Positions 51,928 to 61,018 of a stretch of 64,000 nt of DNA are shown here, one piece after another. The DNA is from an uncultured Candidatus Neoarthromitus sp. (GTDB lineage Bacteria; Bacillota; Clostridia; Clostridiales; Clostridiaceae): positions 48,335 through 112,334 of the forward strand of contig CALADQ010000020.1 of NCBI GenBank assembly GCA_937890765.1, given 5' to 3'. The position numbers were made by a program, and so were the translations under genes. Every line of letters starts with the position of its first letter. The first letter of the stretch is position 1. The notes beneath the pieces are model-generated. The model was not told where the DNA came from and did no database searches. It saw only the letters and a list, made by a program, of their open reading frames with translations.

Positions 51928-52482
51928 TTATATCTTGCCCTTTCTTTTTAATATGAAAAACCAAATGCAGTAAATTAAAATGGATAAAAACAAAATTGAT
52001 ATAGTATTTAAATTTGTAAATAAACACAAAAATATTATTAATGCAATTTTTGTGTAATAGTATTTTGATTTTTTAGCTTTGGAATTTAATTTTAAAGCTG
52101 AAGAACCTAAGAGAATAATCACCCCTATTTTTACACCTTCTAAAAATTTAATTATAATAGGAGAACTTTTAAAGAAATTATATGAAATAGATATGAGTGT
52201 GATAATCACAAATGAAGGGAGAACAATTCCAAGAGTTGAAACAAGAGCTCCTAAAAAGCCATTTATTTTATATCCTATAAATGTAGCACAATTAATTGAT
52301 ACTGGTCCTGGTGTGCATTCTGAAATTGAAAATATATCGAGCATTTCATCGGTTGTTATGAATTTATGTTTTTCGCTTATTTCTTTTTCAATGAAGGGGA
52401 TCATTGAATATCCCCCTCCAAAAGTAAAAAGTCCTATTTTGAAAAATATATTAAACAGAATTAACAAGTTGTTATTTTTCAA
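51928..52482 (-). CDS. Half-size chromate-family (ChrA) transporter 1
   Basis: The 184-residue membrane protein has FFKIGLFTFGGGYSMIPFIEKE and ECTPGPVSINCATFIGYK, the ChrA signatures, and hydrophobic helices beyond. It begins three bases after the stop of the DHHW gene and ends four bases before its partner, so it is in the same operon. The two halves would insert in opposite orientations. Confidence 0.9.
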   Translation of the reverse strand: MKNNNLLILFNIFFKIGLFTFGGGYSMIPFIEKEISEKHKFITTDEMLDIFSISECTPGPVSINCATFIGYKINGFLGALVSTLGIVLPSFVIITLISISYNFFKSSPIIIKFLEGVKIGVIILLGSSALKLNSKAKKSKYYYTKIALIIFLCLFTNLNTISILFLSILIYCIWFFILKRKGKI

Positions 52483-52485
52483 AAA

Positions 52486-53619
52486 TTAATCCTCCTTTTT
52501 GTGTTTTGAATTGTCAATAAAAATTAAGTTATCCTCTTCAGAAAAGTTTTTTGTGTTATAGTAAAACAAAACATCGTTTAAATTATTTTCATCTAAATAT
52601 TTGTTTACGTTAGAGCTGAAAAATCTTAAATCTATTATATGAATTTCTTCGTAATGATTTGTTATAAATGGAACAAATGAATTTGCAAAGGAGTCTTTTA
52701 TTATACATATTTTTTTGCCGTTTTTAACTGAAGTATTTATTTTAATTAAAGGATGATTTCTATCTAAAAATAAATTATATTGGTCGTTTGGAATTTTTAA
52801 ATGGGAAAAATCGTACAATGAATCTGAAGTTTTCGTTATATAATCTACTTTAATTTTATTTTCAGGATTGGATTCGTATATGTGAATTGAATCTCTTTTC
52901 TGGTTTTTTAAATTAACTTTCGCAAACAAAGTCCCTAAAAAATTGTTAGATACTTCTTTAACATTAAAATCTGAAATATTAAGAGGAGTTATGGAAGATT
53001 TTTTGCAAAATTCCAAATAGCAATAATAAGCCCCTAATGATGTATAATGGTGGTCTGTTAAATAATAAATGTATTCGTCTTTGTGTTCATTTAAAATGTC
53101 GTAAGTATTTATAAAATTAACTTCAGGAACTAAATTGTTTTGAACGTATTCTATATATTTTTTTTGATCTAAGTTCCAAGCGAATCTAGGAAGATAGTGT
53201 TTTAATATTTCTGTTGACGTTGGAATTAAAACGAAAGAAACATTTCGTTCTTTCGACAAATTATTTATAAGCTTTATATTCCTATCAATTGTTTCCATAT
53301 CAATTGAATCAAACATTTCAATTAGATAATTATTTTTTGACAAATAGACTCCATCAATATCTTTTCTGCCTAAAAGAATTTCACAATAACTTTTCATTGA
53401 AACAAAATCATCCCTAAAAGGAAATTGATCTTCCAAATAATTATTTAAGTTTTCAGTGAGCTCACCGCTAAAAAATTCTTCTAAACTAAAGGGAGGAGAT
53501 TTTTCTAAATATCTATTTTCTAAAACTGAAAAATCTTTATCTTTAATAATAACATGGAGAATAGGAAAAACGAAAATTATAATTAGAAATATATAACTTA
53601 GATAAAACTTTTTTATCAT
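52486..53619 (-). CDS. DHHW-family protein (AlgJ/AlgX-like, with MBOAT partner)
   Basis: The 377-residue protein has an N-terminal signal anchor (YLSYIFLIIIFVFPILHVI) and an SGNH-like exported domain with NRYLEKSPPFS, FPFRDDFVSMKSYCEILLG, LTDHHYTSLGAYYCY (about 182-196) and KICIIKDSFANSFVPF. Such proteins cooperate with MBOAT acyltransferases to O-acetylate polysaccharides outside the cell. The MBOAT gene is 15 bases upstream. Confidence 0.9.
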   Translation of the reverse strand: MIKKFYLSYIFLIIIFVFPILHVIIKDKDFSVLENRYLEKSPPFSLEEFFSGELTENLNNYLEDQFPFRDDFVSMKSYCEILLGRKDIDGVYLSKNNYLIEMFDSIDMETIDRNIKLINNLSKERNVSFVLIPTSTEILKHYLPRFAWNLDQKKYIEYVQNNLVPEVNFINTYDILNEHKDEYIYYLTDHHYTSLGAYYCYLEFCKKSSITPLNISDFNVKEVSNNFLGTLFAKVNLKNQKRDSIHIYESNPENKIKVDYITKTSDSLYDFSHLKIPNDQYNLFLDRNHPLIKINTSVKNGKKICIIKDSFANSFVPFITNHYEEIHIIDLRFFSSNVNKYLDENNLNDVLFYYNTKNFSEEDNLIFIDNSKHKKED

Positions 53620-53634
53620 ATTAATTTCCTCCTT

Positions 53635-55005
53635 TTAAAATCTAAAATATAAAAATGGATTAAATGAGGAACTTACAATAAACGCTATGCTTACAATTAA
53701 ACACAATATTAAAAACGAATTTGAAATGTATCCAGGAACTTTCGATTTTAATTTGCTCATTAGAGGCGTTGAAAATAAAATTGAAATTATAAAGTAAAGC
53801 AAAAAAGTTGATGAGTAATATATAAATGTAGAATCTATAAAGTTATTGATTGAGAACATTTTTTTAAAAAACGAAATCATGTAGTTCATATCATCAAAAA
53901 CAAATATACACCAACCTATTAATAACAAAAATACTAAATATATTCGAGAAAATATTTTGGATTTATTTAGAATTTTAAGAAGGAACATTTTTTCAATCAT
54001 TATTATTACGAAAAAGTACAATCCCCAAATAATAAAATTCCAATTTGCTCCGTGCCAAAATCCAGTGAGAAACCAAACAATAAATATATTTACATATTTG
54101 TGTTTTTTATTTCCCCCTAAAGGTATATAAACATATTGTTTAAACCAATTTCCAAGAGAAATGTGCCATCTTCTCCAAAATTCTGTTATACTTTTTGAAA
54201 TGTAAGGATAATTAAAATTCTCATTAAATTTAAATCCAAACATTTTTCCAAGTCCTATAGCCATATCTGAATATCCGCTAAAATCAAAATAAATTTGAAA
54301 AAAGTAAGCTAATATGCAAAGCCATGAAGTTAGTGTAGACATTCTTGAAAATTCTATTTGACGTAACGTTTCGAAAAGATATCCCATGTTGTTTGCTATT
54401 ATAACTTTTTTGGATAAACCTTCTATAAATCTTGAAACTCCATTGTTAAACAATTCCATGTTTTCTCTATTTTTATTGTTTATATCGCTTTCAATGCTTT
54501 CGTAAGTTACAATAGGCCCAGCTATAAGTTGAGGGAATAAAGCAACATAAGCACCAAATGAAATTATATTTTTTTGAACATTAATTTTATTTCTAAAAAC
54601 GTCTATTGTGTATGAAAGTGTTTGGAAAGTATAAAAAGAAATTCCAATTGGGAGAGGAAGATGCAACAAACCAAAATCAGTATTGAATATAGAGTTTATT
54701 GAGTTTATAAAAAAATCTGAATATTTAAAAAATCCTAACAATGCGAGATTAACTGTAATAGATATGATTAAAAATAATTTTCTAAAGCTTTGATTGTGTG
54801 AAAACTTATGTATTAACATTCCCATAGTGTAATCTAAAATAGTTGAAAAAATTATTAGATAAATATAAACAGGTTCTCCCCAAGAGTAAAATATTAGACT
54901 TGCTAGAAATAAAATAGCAAGCCTAATTGAACGTGGAGATAAATAATATAAAATTATAACAATTGGAAGAAAGAAAAATAAAAATACTAAACTAGAAAAA
55001 ACCAT
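53635..55005 (-). CDS. MBOAT-family O-acyltransferase (AlgI-like)
   Basis: The 456-residue polytopic protein has the MBOAT motifs FWRRWHISLGNWFKQYVYIPLGGNKK and the catalytic histidine in TGFWHGANWNFIIWG. The N-terminus FSSLVFLFFFLPIVIILYY is typical of AlgI. It passes acyl groups across the membrane for O-acetylation of an exported glycan. It forms an operon with the DHHW protein and the lipoprotein upstream. Confidence 0.94.
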   Translation of the reverse strand: MVFSSLVFLFFFLPIVIILYYLSPRSIRLAILFLASLIFYSWGEPVYIYLIIFSTILDYTMGMLIHKFSHNQSFRKLFLIISITVNLALLGFFKYSDFFINSINSIFNTDFGLLHLPLPIGISFYTFQTLSYTIDVFRNKINVQKNIISFGAYVALFPQLIAGPIVTYESIESDINNKNRENMELFNNGVSRFIEGLSKKVIIANNMGYLFETLRQIEFSRMSTLTSWLCILAYFFQIYFDFSGYSDMAIGLGKMFGFKFNENFNYPYISKSITEFWRRWHISLGNWFKQYVYIPLGGNKKHKYVNIFIVWFLTGFWHGANWNFIIWGLYFFVIIMIEKMFLLKILNKSKIFSRIYLVFLLLIGWCIFVFDDMNYMISFFKKMFSINNFIDSTFIYYSSTFLLYFIISILFSTPLMSKLKSKVPGYISNSFLILCLIVSIAFIVSSSFNPFLYFRF

Positions 55006-55021
55006 TAAACAACATCCTTTC

Positions 55022-56131
55022 TTAAATGTTTAAAAACTTAAGAATATCATTATTTATGTTTGAAAAACAAAATAATATATAATCATCTATATTAATCAAG
55101 AGAATTTTATCATTTAAGTTAATCTCACCTTTAGTATTTTCAGAAATTCTATTTATAATACTATCAACCCTATTTTTAATTTTTAATGTAAGATTTTCTT
55201 CAGAAATATTTAAGGGTTTTATTAAAAGTAATTCAAAATAATTTTCATCGTAATTTTCTGATGAAATAAGTTTGAACTCGGAAAAATCATTAACCTCAAT
55301 TTCATAATCAGAAATTAAATTTGAATAATTTTTATTTACATACTTAGGAAAATTAATATTTTGATTTAGCTCATTGAAAATAATTTCCGAATTTAGAGAT
55401 TCAGGAATAGTATTTTCAATTTCTGAATTTGTTTTTGGAGGTTGTCCTTGAATTGGTTCAAAATTTCCTAAATTCTTAGATGCTTTCTCTAATGCTTTAT
55501 TGTAGATATCTTCAATTTCTTCTTCTCTCGAGTTAAATTTATTTTCTTTCACCGGTTGTTCCTGAATAATGGGTTTTGTTTCTTCAACATCAGAAATTTC
55601 AGAATTAGGAAATTTTTCTTCATTAGTAACTTGAGATTTGTCGTTAAAGTTTTGATTTTTTGATATGTCATCTATTAAATCTAAATATTCATTTTCCAAA
55701 TTTAAATAATCTTCAACTAAAGTTGTTAATTGTTTTTCATATTCGGATGAAGTCGATTCTAAATTTTTATTGTACTCTTTATAAATTTCATCTGTTAAGG
55801 TTTGAACTTCTTCCAAAGTAAACAATTCCTCATTTGGTTTTTCTGAAATTTCATTTGTTATTTGATTTTCAGTTATTTCTCCAACAGCAGGATAAGAAGA
55901 TATTCCTGAATTAAAATCATATTTTCCAAGATTTTCTGTTTTATCTGAAAATATTTTAACATTTTGTTCTTTTGGTATTGTTCTAGTGTAATTATTATTT
56001 GAAATAACATCATTTGTTTTATCTTTGTTATTTGAAAGATTATCTTTTAAACTGCAAGATACTATACCGAAAGTTAATGCTAGTAGTGATAACGACGAAA
56101 CTGATATATATGTTTTTCTAATGTTATTCAT
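55022..56131 (-). CDS. Lipoprotein with DUF4358-like C-terminus
   Basis: The protein has 369 residues from the ATG at 56131, which follows GGAGG. The signal peptide ends in a lipobox (GIVSC, Cys near residue 26). Then come a long polar region with acidic, coiled-coil-like segments (EVQTLTDEIYKEYNKNLE...YLNLENEYLDLIDD) and a C-terminal domain (about 270-369) that resembles DUF4358 (FELLLIKPLNISEENLTLKIKNRVDSII...DDYILFCFSN). The function is unknown; the operon suggests a role in surface-glycan modification. Confidence 0.75.
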   Translation of the reverse strand: MNNIRKTYISVSSLSLLALTFGIVSCSLKDNLSNNKDKTNDVISNNNYTRTIPKEQNVKIFSDKTENLGKYDFNSGISSYPAVGEITENQITNEISEKPNEELFTLEEVQTLTDEIYKEYNKNLESTSSEYEKQLTTLVEDYLNLENEYLDLIDDISKNQNFNDKSQVTNEEKFPNSEISDVEETKPIIQEQPVKENKFNSREEEIEDIYNKALEKASKNLGNFEPIQGQPPKTNSEIENTIPESLNSEIIFNELNQNINFPKYVNKNYSNLISDYEIEVNDFSEFKLISSENYDENYFELLLIKPLNISEENLTLKIKNRVDSIINRISENTKGEINLNDKILLINIDDYILFCFSNINNDILKFLNI

Positions 56132-56154
56132 AAAAACCTCCAATAAAAATACAA

Positions 56155-56178
56155 GGAGAATATTTTTAAATACTCTCC
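56155..56178 (-). terminator. Weak terminator-like hairpin between the lipoprotein genes
   Basis: GGAGAATATT (56155-56164) pairs with AATACTCTCC (56169-56178), with one mismatch or wobble; on the minus strand the tail is TTGTATTTTTATT. Confidence 0.5.
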
Positions 56179-56185
56179 AAGAAAA

Positions 56186-56671
56186 TTAACTTAATGCAAA
56201 ATTCAAATTTTTATTTATAATTGAAACATCTTTATGTAAAGCAAAGACTACATAATTATCTATAACTTTTATGTAAGGATTAGATATTAAATAATATTCA
56301 TTCGGCTTATTATCTCTAAAATCTTTTTCAAGTTCTTTTACCCTTCTTTCTATACCTAAAACCACCTCTTGAGAATTATTTTTATCTTTCAACTTAAATA
56401 CAGATATTTCTGTACCTGAAATATTTTCACTAGGAATATTTGCAACATAATCAACTAAAATTTTAGGGTCTATAGCATATACATCCAAAAGCTCATCTTC
56501 ATTTAAGCTTTTAAATTTAGGAAGTGATAGGCCAACTGTTATTTCATTAAACAATTCATTTGAAGAAATTAAATGATTTTTAGATGGAGAATCTAAATTT
56601 AAAAAGTCAACATTGCATGAGCTAAAAGAGAAACATAAAAACAAAACCAAAATAAATTTTATAAATCTCAT
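56186..56671 (-). CDS. DUF4358 lipoprotein
   Basis: The protein has 161 residues from the ATG at 56671 (GGAG ten bases upstream; the longer frame reaches into proS). The signal peptide has a lipobox (FSSC, Cys near residue 19). The domain LDVYAIDPKILVDYVANIPSE...EISVFKLKDKN and VVLGIERRVKELEKDF...IDNYVVFALHKD is DUF4358. These lipoproteins are frequent in Clostridia and, from memory, are often found with MBOAT and DHHW genes. Their function is not known. Confidence 0.85.
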   Translation of the reverse strand: MRFIKFILVLFLCFSFSSCNVDFLNLDSPSKNHLISSNELFNEITVGLSLPKFKSLNEDELLDVYAIDPKILVDYVANIPSENISGTEISVFKLKDKNNSQEVVLGIERRVKELEKDFRDNKPNEYYLISNPYIKVIDNYVVFALHKDVSIINKNLNFALS

Positions 56672-56690
56672 TGAATAAATACTCCAATTC

Positions 56691-58130
56691 TTAATAAGAT
56701 TTTCCAAAGATAACCATTTTATCAGTTTTTTCTCCACAACATATACACACATCACTTATTTTTTCTTGTTCGAATGGTATACATCTTGAAGTTATGGAAA
56801 TTTGTTCTTTAATTAAAAGTTCGCAATTAATATCATCACACAACATAACTTTTGTAAATCCTTCTTTTGAAGCGTATATTTCTTTAAGTTCATCCATAGT
56901 TCTAGCAGAATATGTTTTTTCAACTCTTTTCCTAAGTGCTTTATTGTACAAATTAGTGTGTATGGAATCTAAAGTATTTTTTAAAATTTCATTTAGGTCT
57001 GAATTTAATGAAATAATTTGTTTTTCTCCAGTGTCTCTTCGATAAATTGTTAAACAATCGTTCATCAAATCTCTAGAACCTAATTCTATTCTGATTGGAA
57101 TACCTTTCATATCATATTCATTAAACTTCCAACCAGCAGATTTATTTGAAATGTCAATTTTACATTTAAAATTATTCTTTATGCTTTCATAGATTTGAAG
57201 AGATTTATCTAGAACTTCTTTTTTATTAGTGTTAATTGGAATTACAAGTATTTCTGTAGGAGCGATTCGAGGTGGAAGACAAAGTCCTTTATTATCCCCA
57301 TGAACCATTATTATAGCTCCAATTAATCTTGTTGAAACTCCCCAAGAAGTCTGAAAAACGTATTTTAATTTTTCATCTTTATCTGTGAATTTAATATCAA
57401 AAGCTTTAGAAAATATATCTGAAAAATTGTGAGTTGTACCACTCTGAAGTGCTTTCCCATCATGCATCATACTTTCAATAGTGTATGTGTTTTTTGCACC
57501 TGAAAATTTTTCTTTATATGTTTTTTTACCTTTAATAACAGGTATTGCTAAAATATTTTCACAAAATTCTTCATATATATTTAGGATTTTCAGAGCTTCC
57601 TCGATAGCTTCTTCTTCATTTACATGAGCAGTATGACCTTCTTGCCATAAAAATTCTGTAGTTCTTAAAAAAGGTCTAGTTGATTTTTCCCATCTCACAA
57701 CAGAACACCATTGATTATAAAGCTTTGGTAAATCTTTATATGATTTTATTATATTTGAATAATGCTCACAAAATAAAGTTTCAGAAGTTGGACGAACACA
57801 AAGTCTCTCAACTAATTTATCATTACCACCGTGAGTCACCCAAGCAACTTCTGGGGAAAATCCTTCAACGTGATCACTTTCTTTTTGAAGTAATGATTCA
57901 GGTATGAACATAGGCATATATACATTTTCATGGGAAGTTTCTTTAAATTTTTTATCTAAATATTGTTGAATATTTTCCCAAATATTAAAACCGTAAGGTC
58001 TTATTACCATACATCCTTTTATACTTGAATATTCAGCTAATTCAGCTTTTTTAACTATGTCTGTGTACCACTTAGCAAAATCAACGTCCATTGAAGTGAT
58101 TTCTTTGACTAATTTTTTATCTTCTTTCAT
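56691..58130 (-). CDS. proS: Prolyl-tRNA synthetase (short, ProS type 3)
   Basis: The 479-residue class II synthetase starts at ATG 58130 behind AGGAG. It has the motifs PTSETLFCEHYSN and RPFLRTTEFLWQEGHTAH, the anticodon-binding domain and the C-terminal zinc-like domain with CICCGEKT ending in Tyr (FGKSY). The lack of the INS editing domain marks the eukaryote/archaea-like short type, common in Clostridia. No T-box is evident in the 118-base upstream gap. Confidence 0.96.
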   Translation of the reverse strand: MKEDKKLVKEITSMDVDFAKWYTDIVKKAELAEYSSIKGCMVIRPYGFNIWENIQQYLDKKFKETSHENVYMPMFIPESLLQKESDHVEGFSPEVAWVTHGGNDKLVERLCVRPTSETLFCEHYSNIIKSYKDLPKLYNQWCSVVRWEKSTRPFLRTTEFLWQEGHTAHVNEEEAIEEALKILNIYEEFCENILAIPVIKGKKTYKEKFSGAKNTYTIESMMHDGKALQSGTTHNFSDIFSKAFDIKFTDKDEKLKYVFQTSWGVSTRLIGAIIMVHGDNKGLCLPPRIAPTEILVIPINTNKKEVLDKSLQIYESIKNNFKCKIDISNKSAGWKFNEYDMKGIPIRIELGSRDLMNDCLTIYRRDTGEKQIISLNSDLNEILKNTLDSIHTNLYNKALRKRVEKTYSARTMDELKEIYASKEGFTKVMLCDDINCELLIKEQISITSRCIPFEQEKISDVCICCGEKTDKMVIFGKSY

Positions 58131-58177
58131 GATTCCAACTCCTAGAGATATTAAAGTTTCTTTTTGTAATGGATAAA

Positions 58178-58225
58178 TTATAACATTAATATGTATTTTT
58201 TGGAATATGAATATTAATGTTATAA
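58178..58225. promoter_or_regulatory. Inverted repeat over divergent promoters
   Basis: Arms 58178-58192 and 58211-58225 are exact 15-base reverse complements, TTATAACATTAATAT and its mate, separated by 18 bases. Each overlaps a TATAAT/TATAAA -10-like element, one for proS (58177-58182, minus) and one for the CobW-like gene. It could be an operator or simply symmetric promoters. Confidence 0.5.
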
Positions 58226-58248
58226 AATGATTAGTTATTTGGAGTTTT

Positions 58249-58848
58249 ATGAGTGAAATTGAAATAATAATTGGTTTAAACGGAAGTGGAAAAACAAGAT
58301 TTTTGAATTCGTACTTAGAATTTACTAATGTTAAAAATGAAAGAATACTTACCATAACAAGCGGATATGGTAACACCAAAATAAGGGAAGATTTTAAAGA
58401 TTCATTTAATAAGGTAAAAAATTTAACATCTATATTCGATATAAATGAAAAAAAATTTAAATATCTTATAGATGTTCATAGACCTCATAGAATTTTTATA
58501 GAAACAGATTATTCAGGATTTTCATATGTATGTAAAATAATAGAAAGTGAAGAGCTTAAAAATTTTTTGGTAGTAACTTCTAAAATAAATATAATAAATT
58601 CTAAATTTATAGAGAAAATTTTAAAATACAGATTATGTGAATATAATAATAATGTAATCATAATAAATAACCATGATAACTTAGAATTATCTTATGAGTA
58701 TATAAATGAAATTAAAAATAATAATATAAATTCTTTTTTGTTTTGCGTAAATTCTTTTGACGAAGTGTATTTTAAATTTAAACATTATAAATTAATAAAA
58801 AGTGATTTTCATAAAAATGTTTTTAAGTATATAAAGGAATTAATATAA
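58249..58848 (+). CDS. CobW-like P-loop protein (short)
   Basis: The 199-residue protein begins with a Walker A motif (EIIIGLNGSGKTRFLNSYLE), like the GxxGSGKT start of CobW/COG0523 GTPases, and has HRIFIETDYSGF, similar to the family's I(E/T)xSG segment. The zinc-binding CxxC motif of COG0523 proteins and the GTP-specificity NKxD are not seen (there is SKIN). It may be a truncated metal-chaperone relative or another small NTPase. It is divergent from proS, with a shared palindrome. Confidence 0.6.
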   Translation: MSEIEIIIGLNGSGKTRFLNSYLEFTNVKNERILTITSGYGNTKIREDFKDSFNKVKNLTSIFDINEKKFKYLIDVHRPHRIFIETDYSGFSYVCKIIESEELKNFLVVTSKINIINSKFIEKILKYRLCEYNNNVIIINNHDNLELSYEYINEIKNNNINSFLFCVNSFDEVYFKFKHYKLIKSDFHKNVFKYIKELI

Positions 58849-58852
58849 ATGT

Positions 58853-58881
58853 TTGACAACTTGTATAAAATTTAATAGAAT
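58853..58881 (+). promoter_or_regulatory. Promoter of tRNA-Arg (CCU)
   Basis: TTGACA (58853-58858), 17-base spacer, TAGAAT (58876-58881). Confidence 0.88.
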
Positions 58882-58910
58882 TAACTTGTTATTTTAAGAT
58901 TTTATATTTT

Positions 58911-58985
58911 GCTCTCATAGTTTAATGGATAGAATAGCTCCCTCCTAAGGAGTAGATACAGGTTCGATTCCTGTTGAGAGTGCCA
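58911..58985 (+). tRNA. tRNA-Arg (CCU)
   Basis: The 75-base cloverleaf has the anticodon CCT in CTCCTAA, T-loop GTTCGATTC and an encoded CCA. The acceptor's first pair is G-U. Confidence 0.94.
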
Positions 58986-58989
58986 ATTC

Positions 58990-59022
58990 TTAGTGTCATG
59001 TGTGTTATATGTGGCGCTTTTT
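58990..59022 (+). terminator. Terminator after tRNA-Arg (CCU)
   Basis: AGTGTCA and TGGCGCT form a stem with two wobbles, followed by seven T. Confidence 0.7.
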
Positions 59023-59085
59023 TTGTTTTCATTTTCGGATTAAACGGTTTGTATTATAAATATTTAAATATTATAATAGAGAGTA

Positions 59086-60384
59086 ATGAAAATACTTTTA
59101 AATTATGATAACATTTTTGGGAGTGGTTATTTTTTGGAATCGAATGGTTGGCTTATAATATTTTTAGTTTTTCTAATTTTACTTTCTGGATTTTTTTCTG
59201 CCTGTGAAACAGCTTTAATGTCTTTAAATAAAATTAAAATTAAACAGCTTGTAGAAAATCAAGTTAAAGGGGCAAAAGAAATTCAAAAATTAATAGAAAA
59301 TCCTAGTGAAATTTTGAGCACCATACTTGTTTGTAATAATGTTATAAATATTTTGGCTTCCTCCATTTCTACTATTATCTTTATAGATGTACTAAAAGGT
59401 TTCGGGAAGGGTATTGCAACTTCTATATCTACGTTAGTTTTAACAGTTGTTATTTTAATATTTGGAGAAATAACTCCTAAGACAGTTGCGGTCTTGAAGA
59501 TGGAAAAAATAGCTTTTAAAGTTTACAGGCCTTTAAAAATTATTGTTGTAATTTTAAAGCCTATAGTATTTATATTTTCTAAGATATCTTCGTTCATAAT
59601 GATTCTTATAGGTATAAAGCAACAAGAAGTTCAAACAAATATAACTGAAGAAGAACTTAAATCAATAGTTAGTTTCAGTCAAGAAAAGGGAGTTTTAGAA
59701 GCGGAAGATAAGAATTTAATATACAATGTTTTTGAATTTGGTGATATAAGGGTTAAAGATGTGATGATACCGAGAGTTGATATGGTTACCCTTTCAACAA
59801 ATTCCACTTATGATGAAGTGGTTTCTTTATTTAGAACTGAGCGTTTTTCAAGAGTTCCAGTTTATAAAGATAACATAGATAATATTATTGGAGTTATTAA
59901 TATAAAAGATTTATTTTTCATAGATAAAGATGATGAATTTTCAATTGATAAATATATGAGAGAAGTTCATTCAACTCACGAATACAAAAAGATAAGAGAT
60001 TTATTTAATGATATGAAAAAATCTAGAAGTCATTTGACTATAGTTATGGATGAATATGGTGGAACTGTTGGTCTCGTAACGATCGAAGATTTAATCGAAG
60101 AAATAGTTGGGGATATTGAAGATGAATACGATGAAGTTGTTGATAAAGAAATACAAATATTAAATGAAAATGAGTATTTAATAGTTGGTACTTTAAAAAT
60201 AGATACTTTAAATGATATGTTAAACATAAATATAGAATCTGAATTTGAAACTATAGGCGGATATATAATTGAAAAAATAGGAAGGCTCCCTCAAGTTGGG
60301 GAAGTAGTAGAGTTTGAAAATGTTAAATTTAAAATTGAAAATGTAGGTAAAAATAGAATTAAAGGTCTTAGGGTTTACTCTTAA
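59086..60384 (+). CDS. CorC/HlyC-family membrane protein (CNNM/CBS)
   Basis: The 432-residue protein has a DUF21 (CNNM) transmembrane domain (about 20-190, with SACETALMSLNKIKIKQL), two CBS domains (about 210-330; VKDVMIPRVDMVTL and HLTIVMDEYGGTVGLVTIEDLIEEIVGDIEDEYD) and a C-terminal CorC_HlyC domain. The family transports or regulates Mg2+ or other divalent cations. The last 17 bases overlap the convergent tadA gene. Confidence 0.94.
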   Translation: MKILLNYDNIFGSGYFLESNGWLIIFLVFLILLSGFFSACETALMSLNKIKIKQLVENQVKGAKEIQKLIENPSEILSTILVCNNVINILASSISTIIFIDVLKGFGKGIATSISTLVLTVVILIFGEITPKTVAVLKMEKIAFKVYRPLKIIVVILKPIVFIFSKISSFIMILIGIKQQEVQTNITEEELKSIVSFSQEKGVLEAEDKNLIYNVFEFGDIRVKDVMIPRVDMVTLSTNSTYDEVVSLFRTERFSRVPVYKDNIDNIIGVINIKDLFFIDKDDEFSIDKYMREVHSTHEYKKIRDLFNDMKKSRSHLTIVMDEYGGTVGLVTIEDLIEEIVGDIEDEYDEVVDKEIQILNENEYLIVGTLKIDTLNDMLNINIESEFETIGGYIIEKIGRLPQVGEVVEFENVKFKIENVGKNRIKGLRVYS

Positions 60385-60814
60385 GGCCTTTTCTCATGTA
60401 TTTTAAAAATCTATTTAATATGAACTCACATCTTTTATCATTCATCCAAAAAATATTAAGTTCATTTATGTTTTTATGGTAGTTACATGAAAAAAATCCT
60501 TTGTATGGGTTGCTTGTGCCTATGTATAAATTTTTAATTCTACTTTCTAAAATTGCACCAGCACACATTAAACATGGTTCTAAGGTTACGTACATTGAAC
60601 AATCTTTTAAATTCCAAGATTTTAAGATTTTGCAAGTTTTCTCAATACATAAAATTTCAGCGTGGTGCGTTGAAGTTTTATTTGTTTCTTTTAAGTTATG
60701 GGCTTTTGATATTATTTCAAAATTTTTTGTGATTAGTGCCCCAACAGGAATTTCATTTAATTTATAAGATGAAATTGATTGTTTTAAAGCTTCATTTAAA
60801 AAGATATTTTCCAT
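60368..60814 (-). CDS. tadA: tRNA-specific adenosine deaminase
   Basis: The 148-residue deaminase has the zinc motifs HAEIL (about 52-56) and PCLMCAGAI, with the N-terminal EALKQSISSYKLNEIPVGALIT. It makes inosine at position 34 of tRNA-Arg (ACG), which is encoded at 51.3 kb. Confidence 0.96.
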   Translation of the reverse strand: MENIFLNEALKQSISSYKLNEIPVGALITKNFEIISKAHNLKETNKTSTHHAEILCIEKTCKILKSWNLKDCSMYVTLEPCLMCAGAILESRIKNLYIGTSNPYKGFFSCNYHKNINELNIFWMNDKRCEFILNRFLKYMRKGLKSKP

Positions 60815-60884
60815 TTTTATAAATCCTTACTTAATGTTTTACTCAATATAACATAATTTATAAAAATGTTTAAGATTTTATTTA

Positions 60885-60913
60885 TTGCAAATATTTTGTT
60901 TATAATATATAAT
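60885..60913 (+). promoter_or_regulatory. Promoter of tRNA-Ser (GGA) and probably SRP RNA
   Basis: TTGCAA (60885-60890), 17-base spacer, TATAAT (60908-60913), 12 bases before the tRNA. Confidence 0.75.
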
Positions 60914-60924
60914 TTAGTTGCCGT

Positions 60925-61014
60925 GGAAAGATGCTCGAGCGGTTTAAGAGGCATGCCTGGAACGCATGTATAGGAGAAATTCTATCGAGGGTTCGAATCC
61001 CTCTCTTTCCGCCA
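60925..61014 (+). tRNA. tRNA-Ser (GGA)
   Basis: The 90-base class II tRNA has acceptor GGAAAGA/TCTTTCC, anticodon GGA in CTGGAAC, a long variable arm and an encoded CCA. It lies four bases before the SRP RNA. Confidence 0.95.
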
Positions 61015-61018
61015 TTTG

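Noticed and set aside
52079..52489. 136-residue plus-strand frame across the ChrA gene
   Set aside because: It is antisense to a clear transporter gene with intact motifs.
58131..58248. T-box riboswitch upstream of proS, and likewise upstream of serS
   Set aside because: The gap before proS is only 118 bases and no specifier hairpin or conserved T-box sequence is seen; serS begins 28 bases after the preceding gene.
58131..58379. Long N-terminal extension of proS
   Set aside because: It overlaps the divergent gene and promoter region; the ATG at 58130 has a ribosome site and gives the usual 479 residues.
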